Assembly (NCBI GenBank): GCA_937892735.1
Contig: CALBGL010000136.1
Location: forward strand, 1-22,809
Reading direction: 5' to 3'
Source: an uncultured Clostridia bacterium
GTDB lineage: Bacteria; Bacillota; Clostridia; Lachnospirales; Bianqueaceae
DNA: 22,809 nt
A program made the position numbers and the translations under genes. The notes below the pieces were generated by a model. The model was not told the origin of the DNA and made no database searches. It was given only the letters and a program-made list of their open reading frames with translations. Of the stretch, positions 16,201 through 22,735 are shown one piece after another; position 1 is the stretch's first letter, and each line of letters starts with the position of its first letter.

Positions 16201-16777
16201 TCATTCGGAGCAGCTGCTGGTTGACCTGTGCCTGCTCCGCGATTCCATGATCCTGCAGTTCCAGATAAAAATGATCCGGCCCCATGATCTCTGCATATTG
16301 AAGAGCCACTTCCTTAGCCTTCTCATACCCTTGCGCGAGCAGCGTCCTAGGCACCGCACCTGCCAGACACGCGCTCAGCGCGATAATCCCTTCGTGATTT
16401 TCCCGCAGCAACTCCAGATCGATCCTGGGCTTATAATAAAAACCTTCGATAAAGCCCTTCGATACCATCTTGATCAGGTTCTCATATCCCGTCTGATTCT
16501 CCGCCAGAAGCACCAGATGGTAGTATTCCGCGTCAGACCTGCCTTCTTTCTGAAAACGACTCTTCTCCGCCACATAGACCTCGCAGCCAATGACCGGATG
16601 GATCCCCTGCTCTTTACAGGCCTTATAGAAATCGATAACGCCATACATCGCGCCATGATCTGTAATGGCCAGGCTATCCATCCCCAGTTCCTTTGCCTGA
16701 CGGACTATCTCACTGATTTTCGATGATCCGTCCAGCAGGCTGTATTCCGTATGTACATGTAAATGCGCAAATCCCAT
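13208..16777 (-). CDS. dnaE: DNA polymerase III alpha subunit, DnaE type
   Basis: The 1189-aa protein begins with the PHP domain: HLHVHTEYSLLDGSSKISEI, then ITDHGAMYG and PVIGCEVYVA. The C-family polymerase core follows: GPGRGSAAGSVVAYCLRITD, then MPDIDVDFC with Asp396, Asp398 and Asp400, and KMDFLGLRTL with Asp548; these match the E. coli catalytic aspartates. GYTMGRADLVRKAMSKKK and NKSHAACYAVVAYQTAWLK lie in the fingers. The helix-hairpin-helix region (RYGLSSIKGVGQNIVDRIV) and a C-terminal OB fold (about 1000-1075, ATLEDLYGSVEVLVFP) complete the DnaE1 architecture. Length is normal. In Firmicutes DnaE works beside PolC, extending primers. ATG at 16777 has AGGAGG 7 nt upstream. The 65-nt gap to the preceding gene holds a terminator but no obvious promoter, so some read-through or a promoter inside the hydrolase gene is expected. 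Confidence 0.97.
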   Translation of the reverse strand: MGFAHLHVHTEYSLLDGSSKISEIVRQAKELGMDSLAITDHGAMYGVIDFYKACKEQGIHPVIGCEVYVAEKSRFQKEGRSDAEYYHLVLLAENQTGYENLIKMVSKGFIEGFYYKPRIDLELLRENHEGIIALSACLAGAVPRTLLAQGYEKAKEVALQYAEIMGPDHFYLELQDHGIAEQAQVNQQLLRMSQETGLPLVATNDVHYTYKEDAQAHDILLCIQTNKKVNDEDRMRYEGGQFYLKSPQEMETLFPYALEALGNTEKVAKRCQVEFKFHELKLPQYDVPEGYTAREYLRMLCEKGLAERYQEIRPELRERLEYELGVIENMGYVDYFLIVWDFINYAKSRGIMVGPGRGSAAGSVVAYCLRITDIEPTEYQLIFERFLNPERVSMPDIDVDFCYRRRQEVIDYVTQKYGEDHVTQIITFGTMAARLVIRDVGRAMDMPYGEVDKIAKMIPRDLGITIDKALEVNPELSELYRTNEQVRTLIDMSKRLEGLPRHASTHAAGVVISKKPVMEYVPLATNDGMPVTQFTMTTIEELGLLKMDFLGLRTLTVIQDALDLIEKRYGKKIQFDRMSMDDPEVYQMISAGKTVGVFQLESGGMTSFMKELRPENLEDIIAGISLYRPGPMDFIPKYLEGKKNAAAIQYTTPLLEPILKPTYGCIVYQEQVMQIVRDLAGYTMGRADLVRKAMSKKKADVMARERQYFVYGNEEENVPGCVHRGITPEQAEQIFEDMTDFAKYAFNKSHAACYAVVAYQTAWLKAHYPVEFMAALLTSVIDHPGKVTSYIESLKSMNIELTSPDINEGYTGFSVSADHRIRYGLSSIKGVGQNIVDRIVREREQNGPFRSMTDFCRRMQGADLNKKVLENLIKAGAFDSLGGSRKDYLETCNVILGAASLWYKNQLSGQMDLFGLDLGDDTPNQDLDDQLPGTGEYPEAERLAMEKEVLGIYLSGHPLREYEEVWRKTVNRTAEEFRWQEEEERCEVTDGETAIIGGVIMRLQTKITKNSKMMAFATLEDLYGSVEVLVFPNVYEQARQFLTADAKIFVQGRVSVGDEEDAKLIAQSIVPFGQESALYRGERQVYRRMYEGQAKTVSEVQRREIAGNEEAQDHTRVLWLRLGGQEDWQKKQQTLLHLLGQYPGPYDLYLYLEAEKQRLKAPACYRISKSTALVHQLEALLGAGSVVWR

Positions 16778-16805
16778 GAATGCTCCTCCTTTCGTTTTTC
16801 TCTCC

Positions 16806-16836
16806 AGAGAACAAAAGACGGGGAGTCCCCGTCTTT
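16806..16836 (-). terminator. Rho-independent terminator after the lipoprotein hydrolase
   Basis: A perfect 10-bp stem, AAAGACGGGG/CCCCGTCTTT (16836-16827 with 16823-16814), with a 3-nt loop, continues on the minus strand as UUUUGUUCU. It closes secA-prfB-hydrolase ahead of dnaE. Confidence 0.85.
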
Positions 16837-16842
16837 CCTGAT

Positions 16843-18240
16843 TTATCCGGCCTGCTCCAATATCCAGTCCGCCAAGTCACTAATCACTTTTTCTTCTACA
16901 TGCAATGGCCGCTCGTACTGCTTGGATACGTTGGTATACGGCCCCTCTACTTTCATCATCATATGATTGACGTTTTCAAACAGCTTACAAGTCGCATTTT
17001 CTTTGCCTTTTAAAATCTCCACCCATCCGTTATAATCCGGATCCGTCTCGATCTGATAGTCCGCGTCTCCCTGCATGATGAGTACCGGCTTCTCCGAATC
17101 CGCCACCATTTGCGGATAGTCGTAGGCATTCAGATCCATCCAGTAATAGACATACTGGTTGAGCAGAATATTCGTCCAGTCCTCCTCTTCCTCGGATCCG
17201 TCAAACTCCCGGATATCTTTGATATCCGATTCCAGCATGGGCTCCAAATACTGAACCGTATCATACTCTAATCCATCCATACCATAACGAATCGCCTGAT
17301 CATAAGCCGCCTCCGACCAGGCGCGGGAAGGCGATGCCATCATGACATACCCCGCGTAGTCTGCTTCCAGGTCAATCCTAGGCGCTACCAGGCCCCCAAG
17401 ATCATGGGCCACCAGATACACCTCGTCAGGATTCACCACCTCCTGCTGCCGCAGAAGATCCGTCGCCAGTACCGCGTCGTCAATCGTCTGAAAATCAATG
17501 GTCAATGTAGACACATCGGTGATCGTCTGGGCTTCAGGATACGTGTAGCTCCGCTTGTCATATCGCAATACGGCAATTCCTTGTTCGGCCAGGCCATTCG
17601 CGATATCCCGAAACATCTTCGTCGAGAGCGCTGTTTCATCCCGGTCATTATTCCCGATCCCATGCACCAAAACGACTGCCGGCAGGTTGGTCCCCCCCTC
17701 AGGATAGGTTAGTGTGCCTTCCAAGGGATAATTCGTCCCTTTTCCAATCACCACGGTTTTTTCCACCAGTCCGTCCGGCAGTACATACTCCGCCTCCGCA
17801 GACGCAGCCGATTCGTAGAAATCCAGATAGACCAGCTGATGATCACTGGTAAAGAGCATATCTGCCGTCATCGTTACATCGTCGAACACGTAGTTGACCG
17901 TAGCCGCTCCCGCATAACAATAGTAGAAGATATCCATATTCTCCGTAGAGGTCCATTCCCCATGCTCCTGACGAATCTGCTCCCACTGATTCCAACCATT
18001 CGTAACGTCATCCGCTTCCATCTCCTCCGGAAGCTGCGCCAACAAGTCATCCAATGTGCCTTCGGATAAAATCTCATTGATCCGTGTGACCGCCGCGGCC
18101 ACCTCCGCCTGGGTATTCTCATCCATCTCGATCACAGTCTGACCGCCGTTATGATACTGCTCTACGCAGCCGGAAAGTCCCAGAATCAAGCTGATCGCCA
18201 GCAATAGGGCCAGGCCCCGTCGAAGCGTTTTTCTCATCAT
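16843..18240 (-). CDS. Lipoprotein alpha/beta-hydrolase with DUF3887-like domain; Ser-to-Asp nucleophile
   Basis: The 465-aa product starts with a lipoprotein signal peptide: basic n-region, LALLLAISLIL and the lipobox LSGC (Cys25), so it is membrane-anchored outside the cell. Residues about 40-145 resemble the DUF3887 domain often fused to these hydrolases. The hydrolase domain (about 160-465) shows the oxyanion block VVLVHGIGNNDRDE (189-202), a nucleophile elbow AHDLGG (278-283), GDADYQI (391-397, probable acid Asp394) and NVNHMMM (catalytic His426). The elbow has Asp280 where Ser is usual. Substrate unknown. Start: ATG at 18240 has GGAAAGGA 8 nt upstream; an ATG at 18249 abuts that site, and one at 18315 lies inside prfB. 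It begins 25 nt after the prfB stop and is followed by a terminator. Confidence 0.85.
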   Translation of the reverse strand: MMRKTLRRGLALLLAISLILGLSGCVEQYHNGGQTVIEMDENTQAEVAAAVTRINEILSEGTLDDLLAQLPEEMEADDVTNGWNQWEQIRQEHGEWTSTENMDIFYYCYAGAATVNYVFDDVTMTADMLFTSDHQLVYLDFYESAASAEAEYVLPDGLVEKTVVIGKGTNYPLEGTLTYPEGGTNLPAVVLVHGIGNNDRDETALSTKMFRDIANGLAEQGIAVLRYDKRSYTYPEAQTITDVSTLTIDFQTIDDAVLATDLLRQQEVVNPDEVYLVAHDLGGLVAPRIDLEADYAGYVMMASPSRAWSEAAYDQAIRYGMDGLEYDTVQYLEPMLESDIKDIREFDGSEEEEDWTNILLNQYVYYWMDLNAYDYPQMVADSEKPVLIMQGDADYQIETDPDYNGWVEILKGKENATCKLFENVNHMMMKVEGPYTNVSKQYERPLHVEEKVISDLADWILEQAG

Positions 18241-18265
18241 TACATTCATCCTTTCCGCAGAAGAA

Positions 18266-19391
18266 TCATTCCTCCTGCGCGGTTCCCCGTTTGCTTCTCC
18301 ACATGAGGTAGGCATTCATGAACGGAGTCAGGTCTCCATCCATCACCCCCTGAATATTCGCAGTCTCTTCTCCTGTACGCAGGTCCTTGACCATGCTGTA
18401 CGGATGAAACACATAGGAACGAATCTGGCTGCCCCAGGCGATGTCCTTGACCTCACCCCGGATATCCGCCATCTTCTCCATCTGTTTCTCCTGTTCTACC
18501 TCATACAGCTTTGCCTTCAGCATTTGCATGGCCTTGTCTTTATTCTGGAACTGAGAACGTTCATTCTGACACTGCACTACAATGCCGGTGGGCAAATGAG
18601 TAATTCGGATCGCGGAACTGGTCTTATTCACCTTCTGCCCTCCCGCTCCGCTGGACCTGTACGTATCGATTCGCAGATCGTCCGGATCAATATCTACCTG
18701 GATCGAATCATCCAGTTCCGGCATCACGTCGCAGGACGCAAACGAGGTATGCCGCCTGCCAGACGCATCAAACGGAGAGATTCTGACTAAGCGATGAATG
18801 CCCTTCTCTGATTTCAGATACCCGAAAGCATTCTCTCCGTTCACCTGAAACGTCACCGATTTGATGCCTGCTTCATCGCCTTCCTGGTAATCCAGCACCT
18901 CAACCTTATAGCCGTTCTTCTCGGCCCATCTGGAATACATGCGGTACAGCATAGAAGTCCAGTCGCATGCCTCCGTACCGCCCGCCCCCGCATGCAGTGT
19001 CACAATGGCATTCTTGCTATCGAATTCTTCACACAGAAGCGCCTTGAGGCGGTAGTTTTCATAACTCTGCTTAAAGTCCTGAAATTCCTTATCCAGCTCT
19101 AGAAGCAGACTCTCATCCTCCTCTTCCATCGCCATCTCAAGCAGCGTACACGCATCCTCATAGCTCTGCACCACATGTTCATAATCCGAAAGCTTATTCT
19201 TCAGCGCACCTGCCTCCTGCAAAATCTTCTGACTTTTTTCTGGGTCATTCCAGAAATCCGGCTCTGACGCCATCAGATCATACTCCTCAATCTTATTCCG
19301 CAATTCAGCGGGGTTAAAGGGACTCACCCAATTCTTCAACAGCGCCCTTGTATTTTTCAAGCTCTAATTTGTACTCGTCAAATCCAAGCAA
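18266..19391 (-). CDS. prfB: Peptide chain release factor 2, made by +1 programmed frameshift
   Basis: RF2 ends translation at UGA and UAA. The first 25 codons (TTG at 19391, AGGAAAGG 9 nt upstream) encode MLGFDEYKLELEKYKGAVEE then LGESL and stop at 19316-19314. Dropping one base (T19316) continues as NPAELRNKIEEYDLM and on to the TGA at 18268-18266, for 374 aa, normal RF2 length. Domains: coiled-coil domain 1, the stop-codon tripeptide SPF in RISPFDASGRRHTSF, and the catalytic GGQ in RSSGAGGQKVNKTSS. A TTG at 19360 opens the second frame directly, but it would lose the conserved N-terminus. The zero-frame stop at the shift site is UAA, not the usual UGA. Located between secA and the lipoprotein hydrolase; secA-prfB adjacency is common in Firmicutes. 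Confidence 0.93.
19313..19329 (-). promoter_or_regulatory. prfB +1 frameshift site with UAA
   Basis: Minus strand: GGGTGAG (19329-19323, internal Shine-Dalgarno able to pair with the anti-SD UCACC), 3-nt spacer TCC, slippery codon CTT (19319-19317), stop TAA (19316-19314), then C. The layout equals the classic site (SD-like, 3 nt, CUU, stop, C) except that the stop is UAA. Confidence 0.85.
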
Positions 19392-19437
19392 AGATCTCAC
19401 CCTTTCCTGTCGTTATTTTTTGGTTCCGAGAACCGGT

Positions 19438-22026
19438 TTATACATTGCGGCCACAGCAGTTTTTATACTTCTTTCCACTGCCGCAGGGACACGGATCGTT
19501 GCGGCCTACTTTGACTGAAGCCCGTTTCACCGGCTTTTTCGCCTTGCTGGTATCCACACCGCGGTTTGTGGAAATATCCTTCGATACCTCTTTCCGCTCC
19601 ATCTCCTGATTCTGTGCCAAGTGTACATGGAACATCGCCTTCAGCGTATCCTCCTGAATGTTCATGCTCAACTCCTCAAACATGTCATAGGATACTAGCT
19701 TATATTCATCCAGTGGATTTTTCTGCGCATACGCCTGCAGTCCAATACCTTGCCGCATCTGATCCATGATGTCGATATGCTCTGTCCAGTGGCGGTCTAC
19801 CACCTGCAGCATCAATACGCGCTCAATCTCACGCACGCGCTCTTCCGGGGCCAACTCTTCTTCCTTCTCTTCATACATCTTCTTCGCGGCCTGGATAATA
19901 CGCTCCGTAAGTTCTTCCGCGCTGATCTTGTCCTTTTCGGCGTCCGGAATCGCGATCAGTTCCTTAAACGGCACGATACGGCGAATTTCCTCATTGAGGT
20001 GCGCCATATTCCAGTCTCCGGAGAATTTGGAATCCTTCGTCACATCCTGCACGTAGTAGGTGATCACATCCTCCAACATCTTCATGATCGTCGGACGCAG
20101 ATTCTCGCCTTCTAATACCTGCCGGCGCTGTTCATAAATGATCTCCCTCTGTTCATTCATAACCTGATCGTATTCCAGCAGCCGCTTACGAATACCGAAG
20201 TTGTTCTCTTCCACCCGCTTCTGCGAACGCTCAATGGCGCCGGACAATGTTTTATCACTGATGGGCTGTCCCTCCGGCAATCTAAGCCGCTCCAGAATGC
20301 CCTTCATACGCTCTCCGCCAAAGATTCGCATCAAGTCGTCTTCCATGGAAATATAGAAACGAGACTCACCCGGATCTCCCTGACGGCCGGAACGTCCGCG
20401 CAGCTGGTTATCAATACGTCTGGCTTCATGACGCTCTGTACCGATGATCTTCAGCCCGCCCAGCTTGGCGACGCCTTCGCCCAGCTTGATATCGGTACCA
20501 CGACCGGCCATGTTGGTCGCGATGGTGACGGCCCCACGCTGTCCAGCCTGCGCCACGATTTCCGCCTCGCGCTCATGGAACTTGGCGTTCAACACATTAT
20601 GAGGAATTCCTTCGTGTTTCAGCAAACCGCTCACCAGCTCTGAGTCCTCAATCGTGATCGTACCCACCAGTACCGGCTGTCCTTTCTCATGGGATGCCTT
20701 GATATCCTCAATCGCCGCTTTGTATTTCTCTTTCTTGGTCTTAAAGACCATGTCCGGATGATCCTTACGAATGACAGGCCGATTGGTCGGAATCTCCACA
20801 ACATCCATCCCATAGATATCCTGAAACTCGCCTTCCTCCGTCTTCGCCGTACCGGTCATACCCGCTTTCTTTTCATATTTATTGAAATAGTTCTGGAAGG
20901 TGATCGTAGCCAGCGTCTTGCTCTCCCGCTTGACCTCCACGTCTTCCTTGGCCTCAATGGCCTGGTGCAGGCCGTCCGAATAGCGACGTCCCGGCATGAG
21001 CCGCCCGGTAAACTCATCAACGATGACAATCTGACCCTCATTGACCACATAGTCCTTATCCCTTGCCATCAGATATCTGGCCTTCAACGCCGTATTGATG
21101 TGATGCAGGATCTCCGCGTTTTCCGGATCTCCCAGATTGTCGATCTTAAAATACTGTTCCGCCTTTCGAATACCATCCGCGGTCAGCGTACAGGACTTCT
21201 CCTTCTCATCAACAATGAAATCGCCTTCTTCCTGTATTTCCTCATTCATCATCATGGCCAGCTTCGTCTGCTCCCCGATGATGCGTCCCTTCTTCAGCCG
21301 AGAGGCCAGAAGATCCGCCTGCTTATACAGATTCGTCGATTTTCCGCTGCGGCCGGAGATGATCAGCGGCGTCCGCGCCTCATCAATCAGGACCGAGTCC
21401 ACCTCGTCGATGATCGCGTAATGCAGACCGCGCTGCACCATGCGATCCTTGTAAACCACCATATTGTCCCGCAGATAGTCAAATCCGAATTCATTGTTCG
21501 TTCCATAGGTGATGTCGCACTGATAGGCTTCCCGGCGCGCGTCATTATTCATATCGTTCAAAATACAACCTACGCTGAGCCCCAGGAAACGATGTACCTG
21601 TCCCATCCACCCCGCGTCTCGGCTTGCCAGGTAATCATTGACGGTGACCACGTGTACGCCCTTGCCCTCCAGTGCGTTCAAATACGCGGGCAAAAGCGCG
21701 ACCTGCGTCTTACCTTCACCGGTCTTCATCTCCGCGATGCGGCCCTGATGCAAAACGATACCGCCGATGAGCTGTACCCGGAAGTGCTTCGTATGCAGAA
21801 CACGATCGGTCGCCTCCCGCACCACCGCATAGGCCTCCGGCAGCAGATCGTCCAACGTCTCCCCATCCGCGAGTCTCTTCTTGAACTCATCTGTTTTGGC
21901 TGCCAGTTCGCTATCGCTCAGCTTCTGCATATCCTTATCGTAGCTCTCTATCTCTTGTACAATTGGTTCGATTCTCTTGATCTCCTTGGCGCTGGTATTC
22001 CCAAAGAGCTTCTCCAACAAACCCAT
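19438..22026 (-). CDS. secA: Preprotein translocase ATPase SecA
   Basis: SecA drives proteins through SecYEG by ATP hydrolysis at the inner face of the membrane. The 862-aa product has Walker A MKTGEGKT (Lys106), the DEAD-type Walker B block IIDEVDSVLIDEARTPLIIS, the preprotein cross-linking domain, the second helicase lobe with TNMAGRGTDIKL and RQLRGRSGRQGDPG, the helical scaffold and wing domains, a variable linker, and a C-terminal SEC-C zinc motif DPCPCGSGKKYKNCCG. Order and length agree with Firmicute SecA1. Start: the ATG at 22026 (MGLLEKLFGN) follows AGAGGTGA; the frame stays open to a GTG at 22095, but the added 23 residues do not look like SecA and have no good ribosome binding site. 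First gene of secA-prfB-hydrolase, with its promoter at 22111-22139. Confidence 0.98.
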   Translation of the reverse strand: MGLLEKLFGNTSAKEIKRIEPIVQEIESYDKDMQKLSDSELAAKTDEFKKRLADGETLDDLLPEAYAVVREATDRVLHTKHFRVQLIGGIVLHQGRIAEMKTGEGKTQVALLPAYLNALEGKGVHVVTVNDYLASRDAGWMGQVHRFLGLSVGCILNDMNNDARREAYQCDITYGTNNEFGFDYLRDNMVVYKDRMVQRGLHYAIIDEVDSVLIDEARTPLIISGRSGKSTNLYKQADLLASRLKKGRIIGEQTKLAMMMNEEIQEEGDFIVDEKEKSCTLTADGIRKAEQYFKIDNLGDPENAEILHHINTALKARYLMARDKDYVVNEGQIVIVDEFTGRLMPGRRYSDGLHQAIEAKEDVEVKRESKTLATITFQNYFNKYEKKAGMTGTAKTEEGEFQDIYGMDVVEIPTNRPVIRKDHPDMVFKTKKEKYKAAIEDIKASHEKGQPVLVGTITIEDSELVSGLLKHEGIPHNVLNAKFHEREAEIVAQAGQRGAVTIATNMAGRGTDIKLGEGVAKLGGLKIIGTERHEARRIDNQLRGRSGRQGDPGESRFYISMEDDLMRIFGGERMKGILERLRLPEGQPISDKTLSGAIERSQKRVEENNFGIRKRLLEYDQVMNEQREIIYEQRRQVLEGENLRPTIMKMLEDVITYYVQDVTKDSKFSGDWNMAHLNEEIRRIVPFKELIAIPDAEKDKISAEELTERIIQAAKKMYEEKEEELAPEERVREIERVLMLQVVDRHWTEHIDIMDQMRQGIGLQAYAQKNPLDEYKLVSYDMFEELSMNIQEDTLKAMFHVHLAQNQEMERKEVSKDISTNRGVDTSKAKKPVKRASVKVGRNDPCPCGSGKKYKNCCGRNV

Positions 22027-22110
22027 GTCTTCACCTCTTACTTTCCATCTATCCTCTGCGCTTTTCGCGCCATTTATCCTGAATAAAAGCGGCACTCAGC
22101 CATCCTAAAT

Positions 22111-22139
22111 ATTGTAACACTATTTGAGGCCGCACGCAA
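22111..22139 (-). promoter_or_regulatory. Promoter of secA-prfB-hydrolase
   Basis: On the minus strand TTGCGT (22139-22134), 17-nt spacer, TACAAT (22116-22111). The leader is about 80 nt. The -35 is weak (3 of 6). Confidence 0.6.
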
Positions 22140-22236
22140 CCCTCTATTTGTAAACATTTGTCCCTGCGCTGTCTGCGCCCCCTTTTCCTTATCCTGCCAA
22201 TAAGGATGGGCATACATCACAGGCATATATCGTTTC

Positions 22237-22413
22237 TCATTCTTCCCTTACCTCCGCATAATGGTACTGCAGCAGATCCTCCACCTGACAGCCCAATGCC
22301 CTGGATAAGGCGGTCAACGTGCTGCCAGTGGCTCTGTTGATGTCCATTGCACGGTTATCATACTCCTGAAGGGTCCTGAGATTTACCCCTGACTTTTCTG
22401 CCAGCTCCTTCAT
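22237..22413 (-). CDS. Small XRE/Cro-type helix-turn-helix regulator (N-terminally short)
   Basis: From ATG at 22413 the product is 58 aa. MKELAEKSGVNLRTLQEYDN is helix 2-turn-helix 3 of an XRE DNA-binding domain; ATGSTLTALSRALG and QVEDLLQ are helices 4 and 5. The usual first helix (an IKELRxxxGMTQ-like segment) is missing. The frame is open upstream to a TTG at 22458, but that TTG is the first codon of the -35 hexamer TTGACA, so it cannot be in the transcript from that promoter. With the -10 at 22430-22435, the transcript should begin near 22423, about 10 nt before the ATG, with no room for a ribosome binding site; translation may be leaderless. It may be an autorepressor using the repeats in its promoter, or a remnant. 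It is transcribed toward secA. Confidence 0.65.
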   Translation of the reverse strand: MKELAEKSGVNLRTLQEYDNRAMDINRATGSTLTALSRALGCQVEDLLQYHYAEVREE

Positions 22414-22429
22414 TCTTATTAACGTTCCT

Positions 22430-22458
22430 ACTATAGCAAATCGGTTCAATCGTGTCAA
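22430..22458 (-). promoter_or_regulatory. Near-consensus promoter of the XRE gene
   Basis: On the minus strand a perfect TTGACA (22458-22453), 17-nt spacer, TATAGT (22435-22430). One copy of the operator-like decamer lies inside the spacer. Confidence 0.8.
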
Positions 22459-22485
22459 TGAACCTGAACCGATTATGAACCGATA
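22439..22485. repeat. Three-copy TGAACCGAT operator-like repeat
   Basis: Plus strand: AATCGGTTCA at 22439-22448 (inverted), TGAACCGATT at 22465-22474 and TGAACCGATA at 22476-22485. The two direct copies are 11 bp apart, one helical turn. The first is the exact inverted complement of the second and sits between -35 and -10. A degenerate fourth copy (ATCGGTTTG, 22523-22531) lies further out. Likely repressor half-sites. Confidence 0.6.
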
Positions 22486-22527
22486 AATACCACCATAAGA
22501 ACCCTATCAAAATTGCTGTGCCATCGG

Positions 22528-22561
22528 TTTGTCCCGAATAGTAGATAACATTCGGGACAAA
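22528..22561. repeat. Perfect 12-bp inverted repeat
   Basis: TTTGTCCCGAAT (22528-22539) and ATTCGGGACAAA (22550-22561) around a 10-bp centre. Neither strand has a U-tract after it, so it is unlikely to be a terminator; a protein-binding or recombinase site is more likely. Confidence 0.6.
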
Positions 22562-22680
22562 TCACAAATATCATGTAACGGCTTCCATACAGTATTTGTT
22601 GTGTTTTATGCACTCGGCAGATAAATCCAATCGTACATCAGGCGCACATCGGGTTTGGCCCCCCACGAGAGCAGCCGGAA

Positions 22681-22729
22681 AGCGCACTCGGGACTTTCAC
22701 CCGTTAGAGCCCGCCCATGGCGGGCAAAC
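22681..22729 (-). mobile_element. Group IIC intron-like 5' end, probably a fragment
   Basis: The minus strand from 22729 reads GTTTGCCCGCCATGGGCGGG, then CTCTAACGGGTGAAAGTCCC and GA. This follows the layout of the start of domain I in class C group II introns (GTGYG start, GCCC-CATGGGC hairpin, TCTA, then GGGTGARAGTCCC), as remembered from the Oceanobacillus intron. A T-rich run (CCCTTTTCA) precedes it, as expected for class C insertion after a terminator-like site. No domain V and no reverse transcriptase gene fit in the 270 nt before the XRE promoter, so it is a truncated or 5' fragment. Confidence 0.45.
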
Positions 22730-22735
22730 TGAAAA

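Noticed and set aside
19317..19360. TTG at 19360 as a direct start of prfB without frameshifting
   Set aside because: It would discard the conserved N-terminal helix encoded in the other frame and ignores the complete SD-like/CTT/stop cassette.
19414..19435. GGTTC/GAACC hairpin between secA and prfB as a terminator
   Set aside because: On the minus strand it is followed by an A-tract, so it should not terminate transcription into prfB.
20689..22086. Long plus-strand open frame opposite secA
   Set aside because: It is the antisense shadow of a certain gene, with Arg/His/Leu-rich composition and no ribosome binding site. The same holds for 14429-15352 opposite dnaE and 8035-9000 opposite aroB.
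22027..22095. GTG at 22095 as the secA start
   Set aside because: The extra 23 residues do not resemble SecA, and ATG 22026 has AGAGGTGA at correct spacing and begins the typical MGLLEKLFG.
22187..22205. Hairpin CCTTAT/ATAAGG after the XRE gene as a terminator
   Set aside because: On the minus strand it is followed by AAAAGGGGG, not a U-tract; only six pairs.
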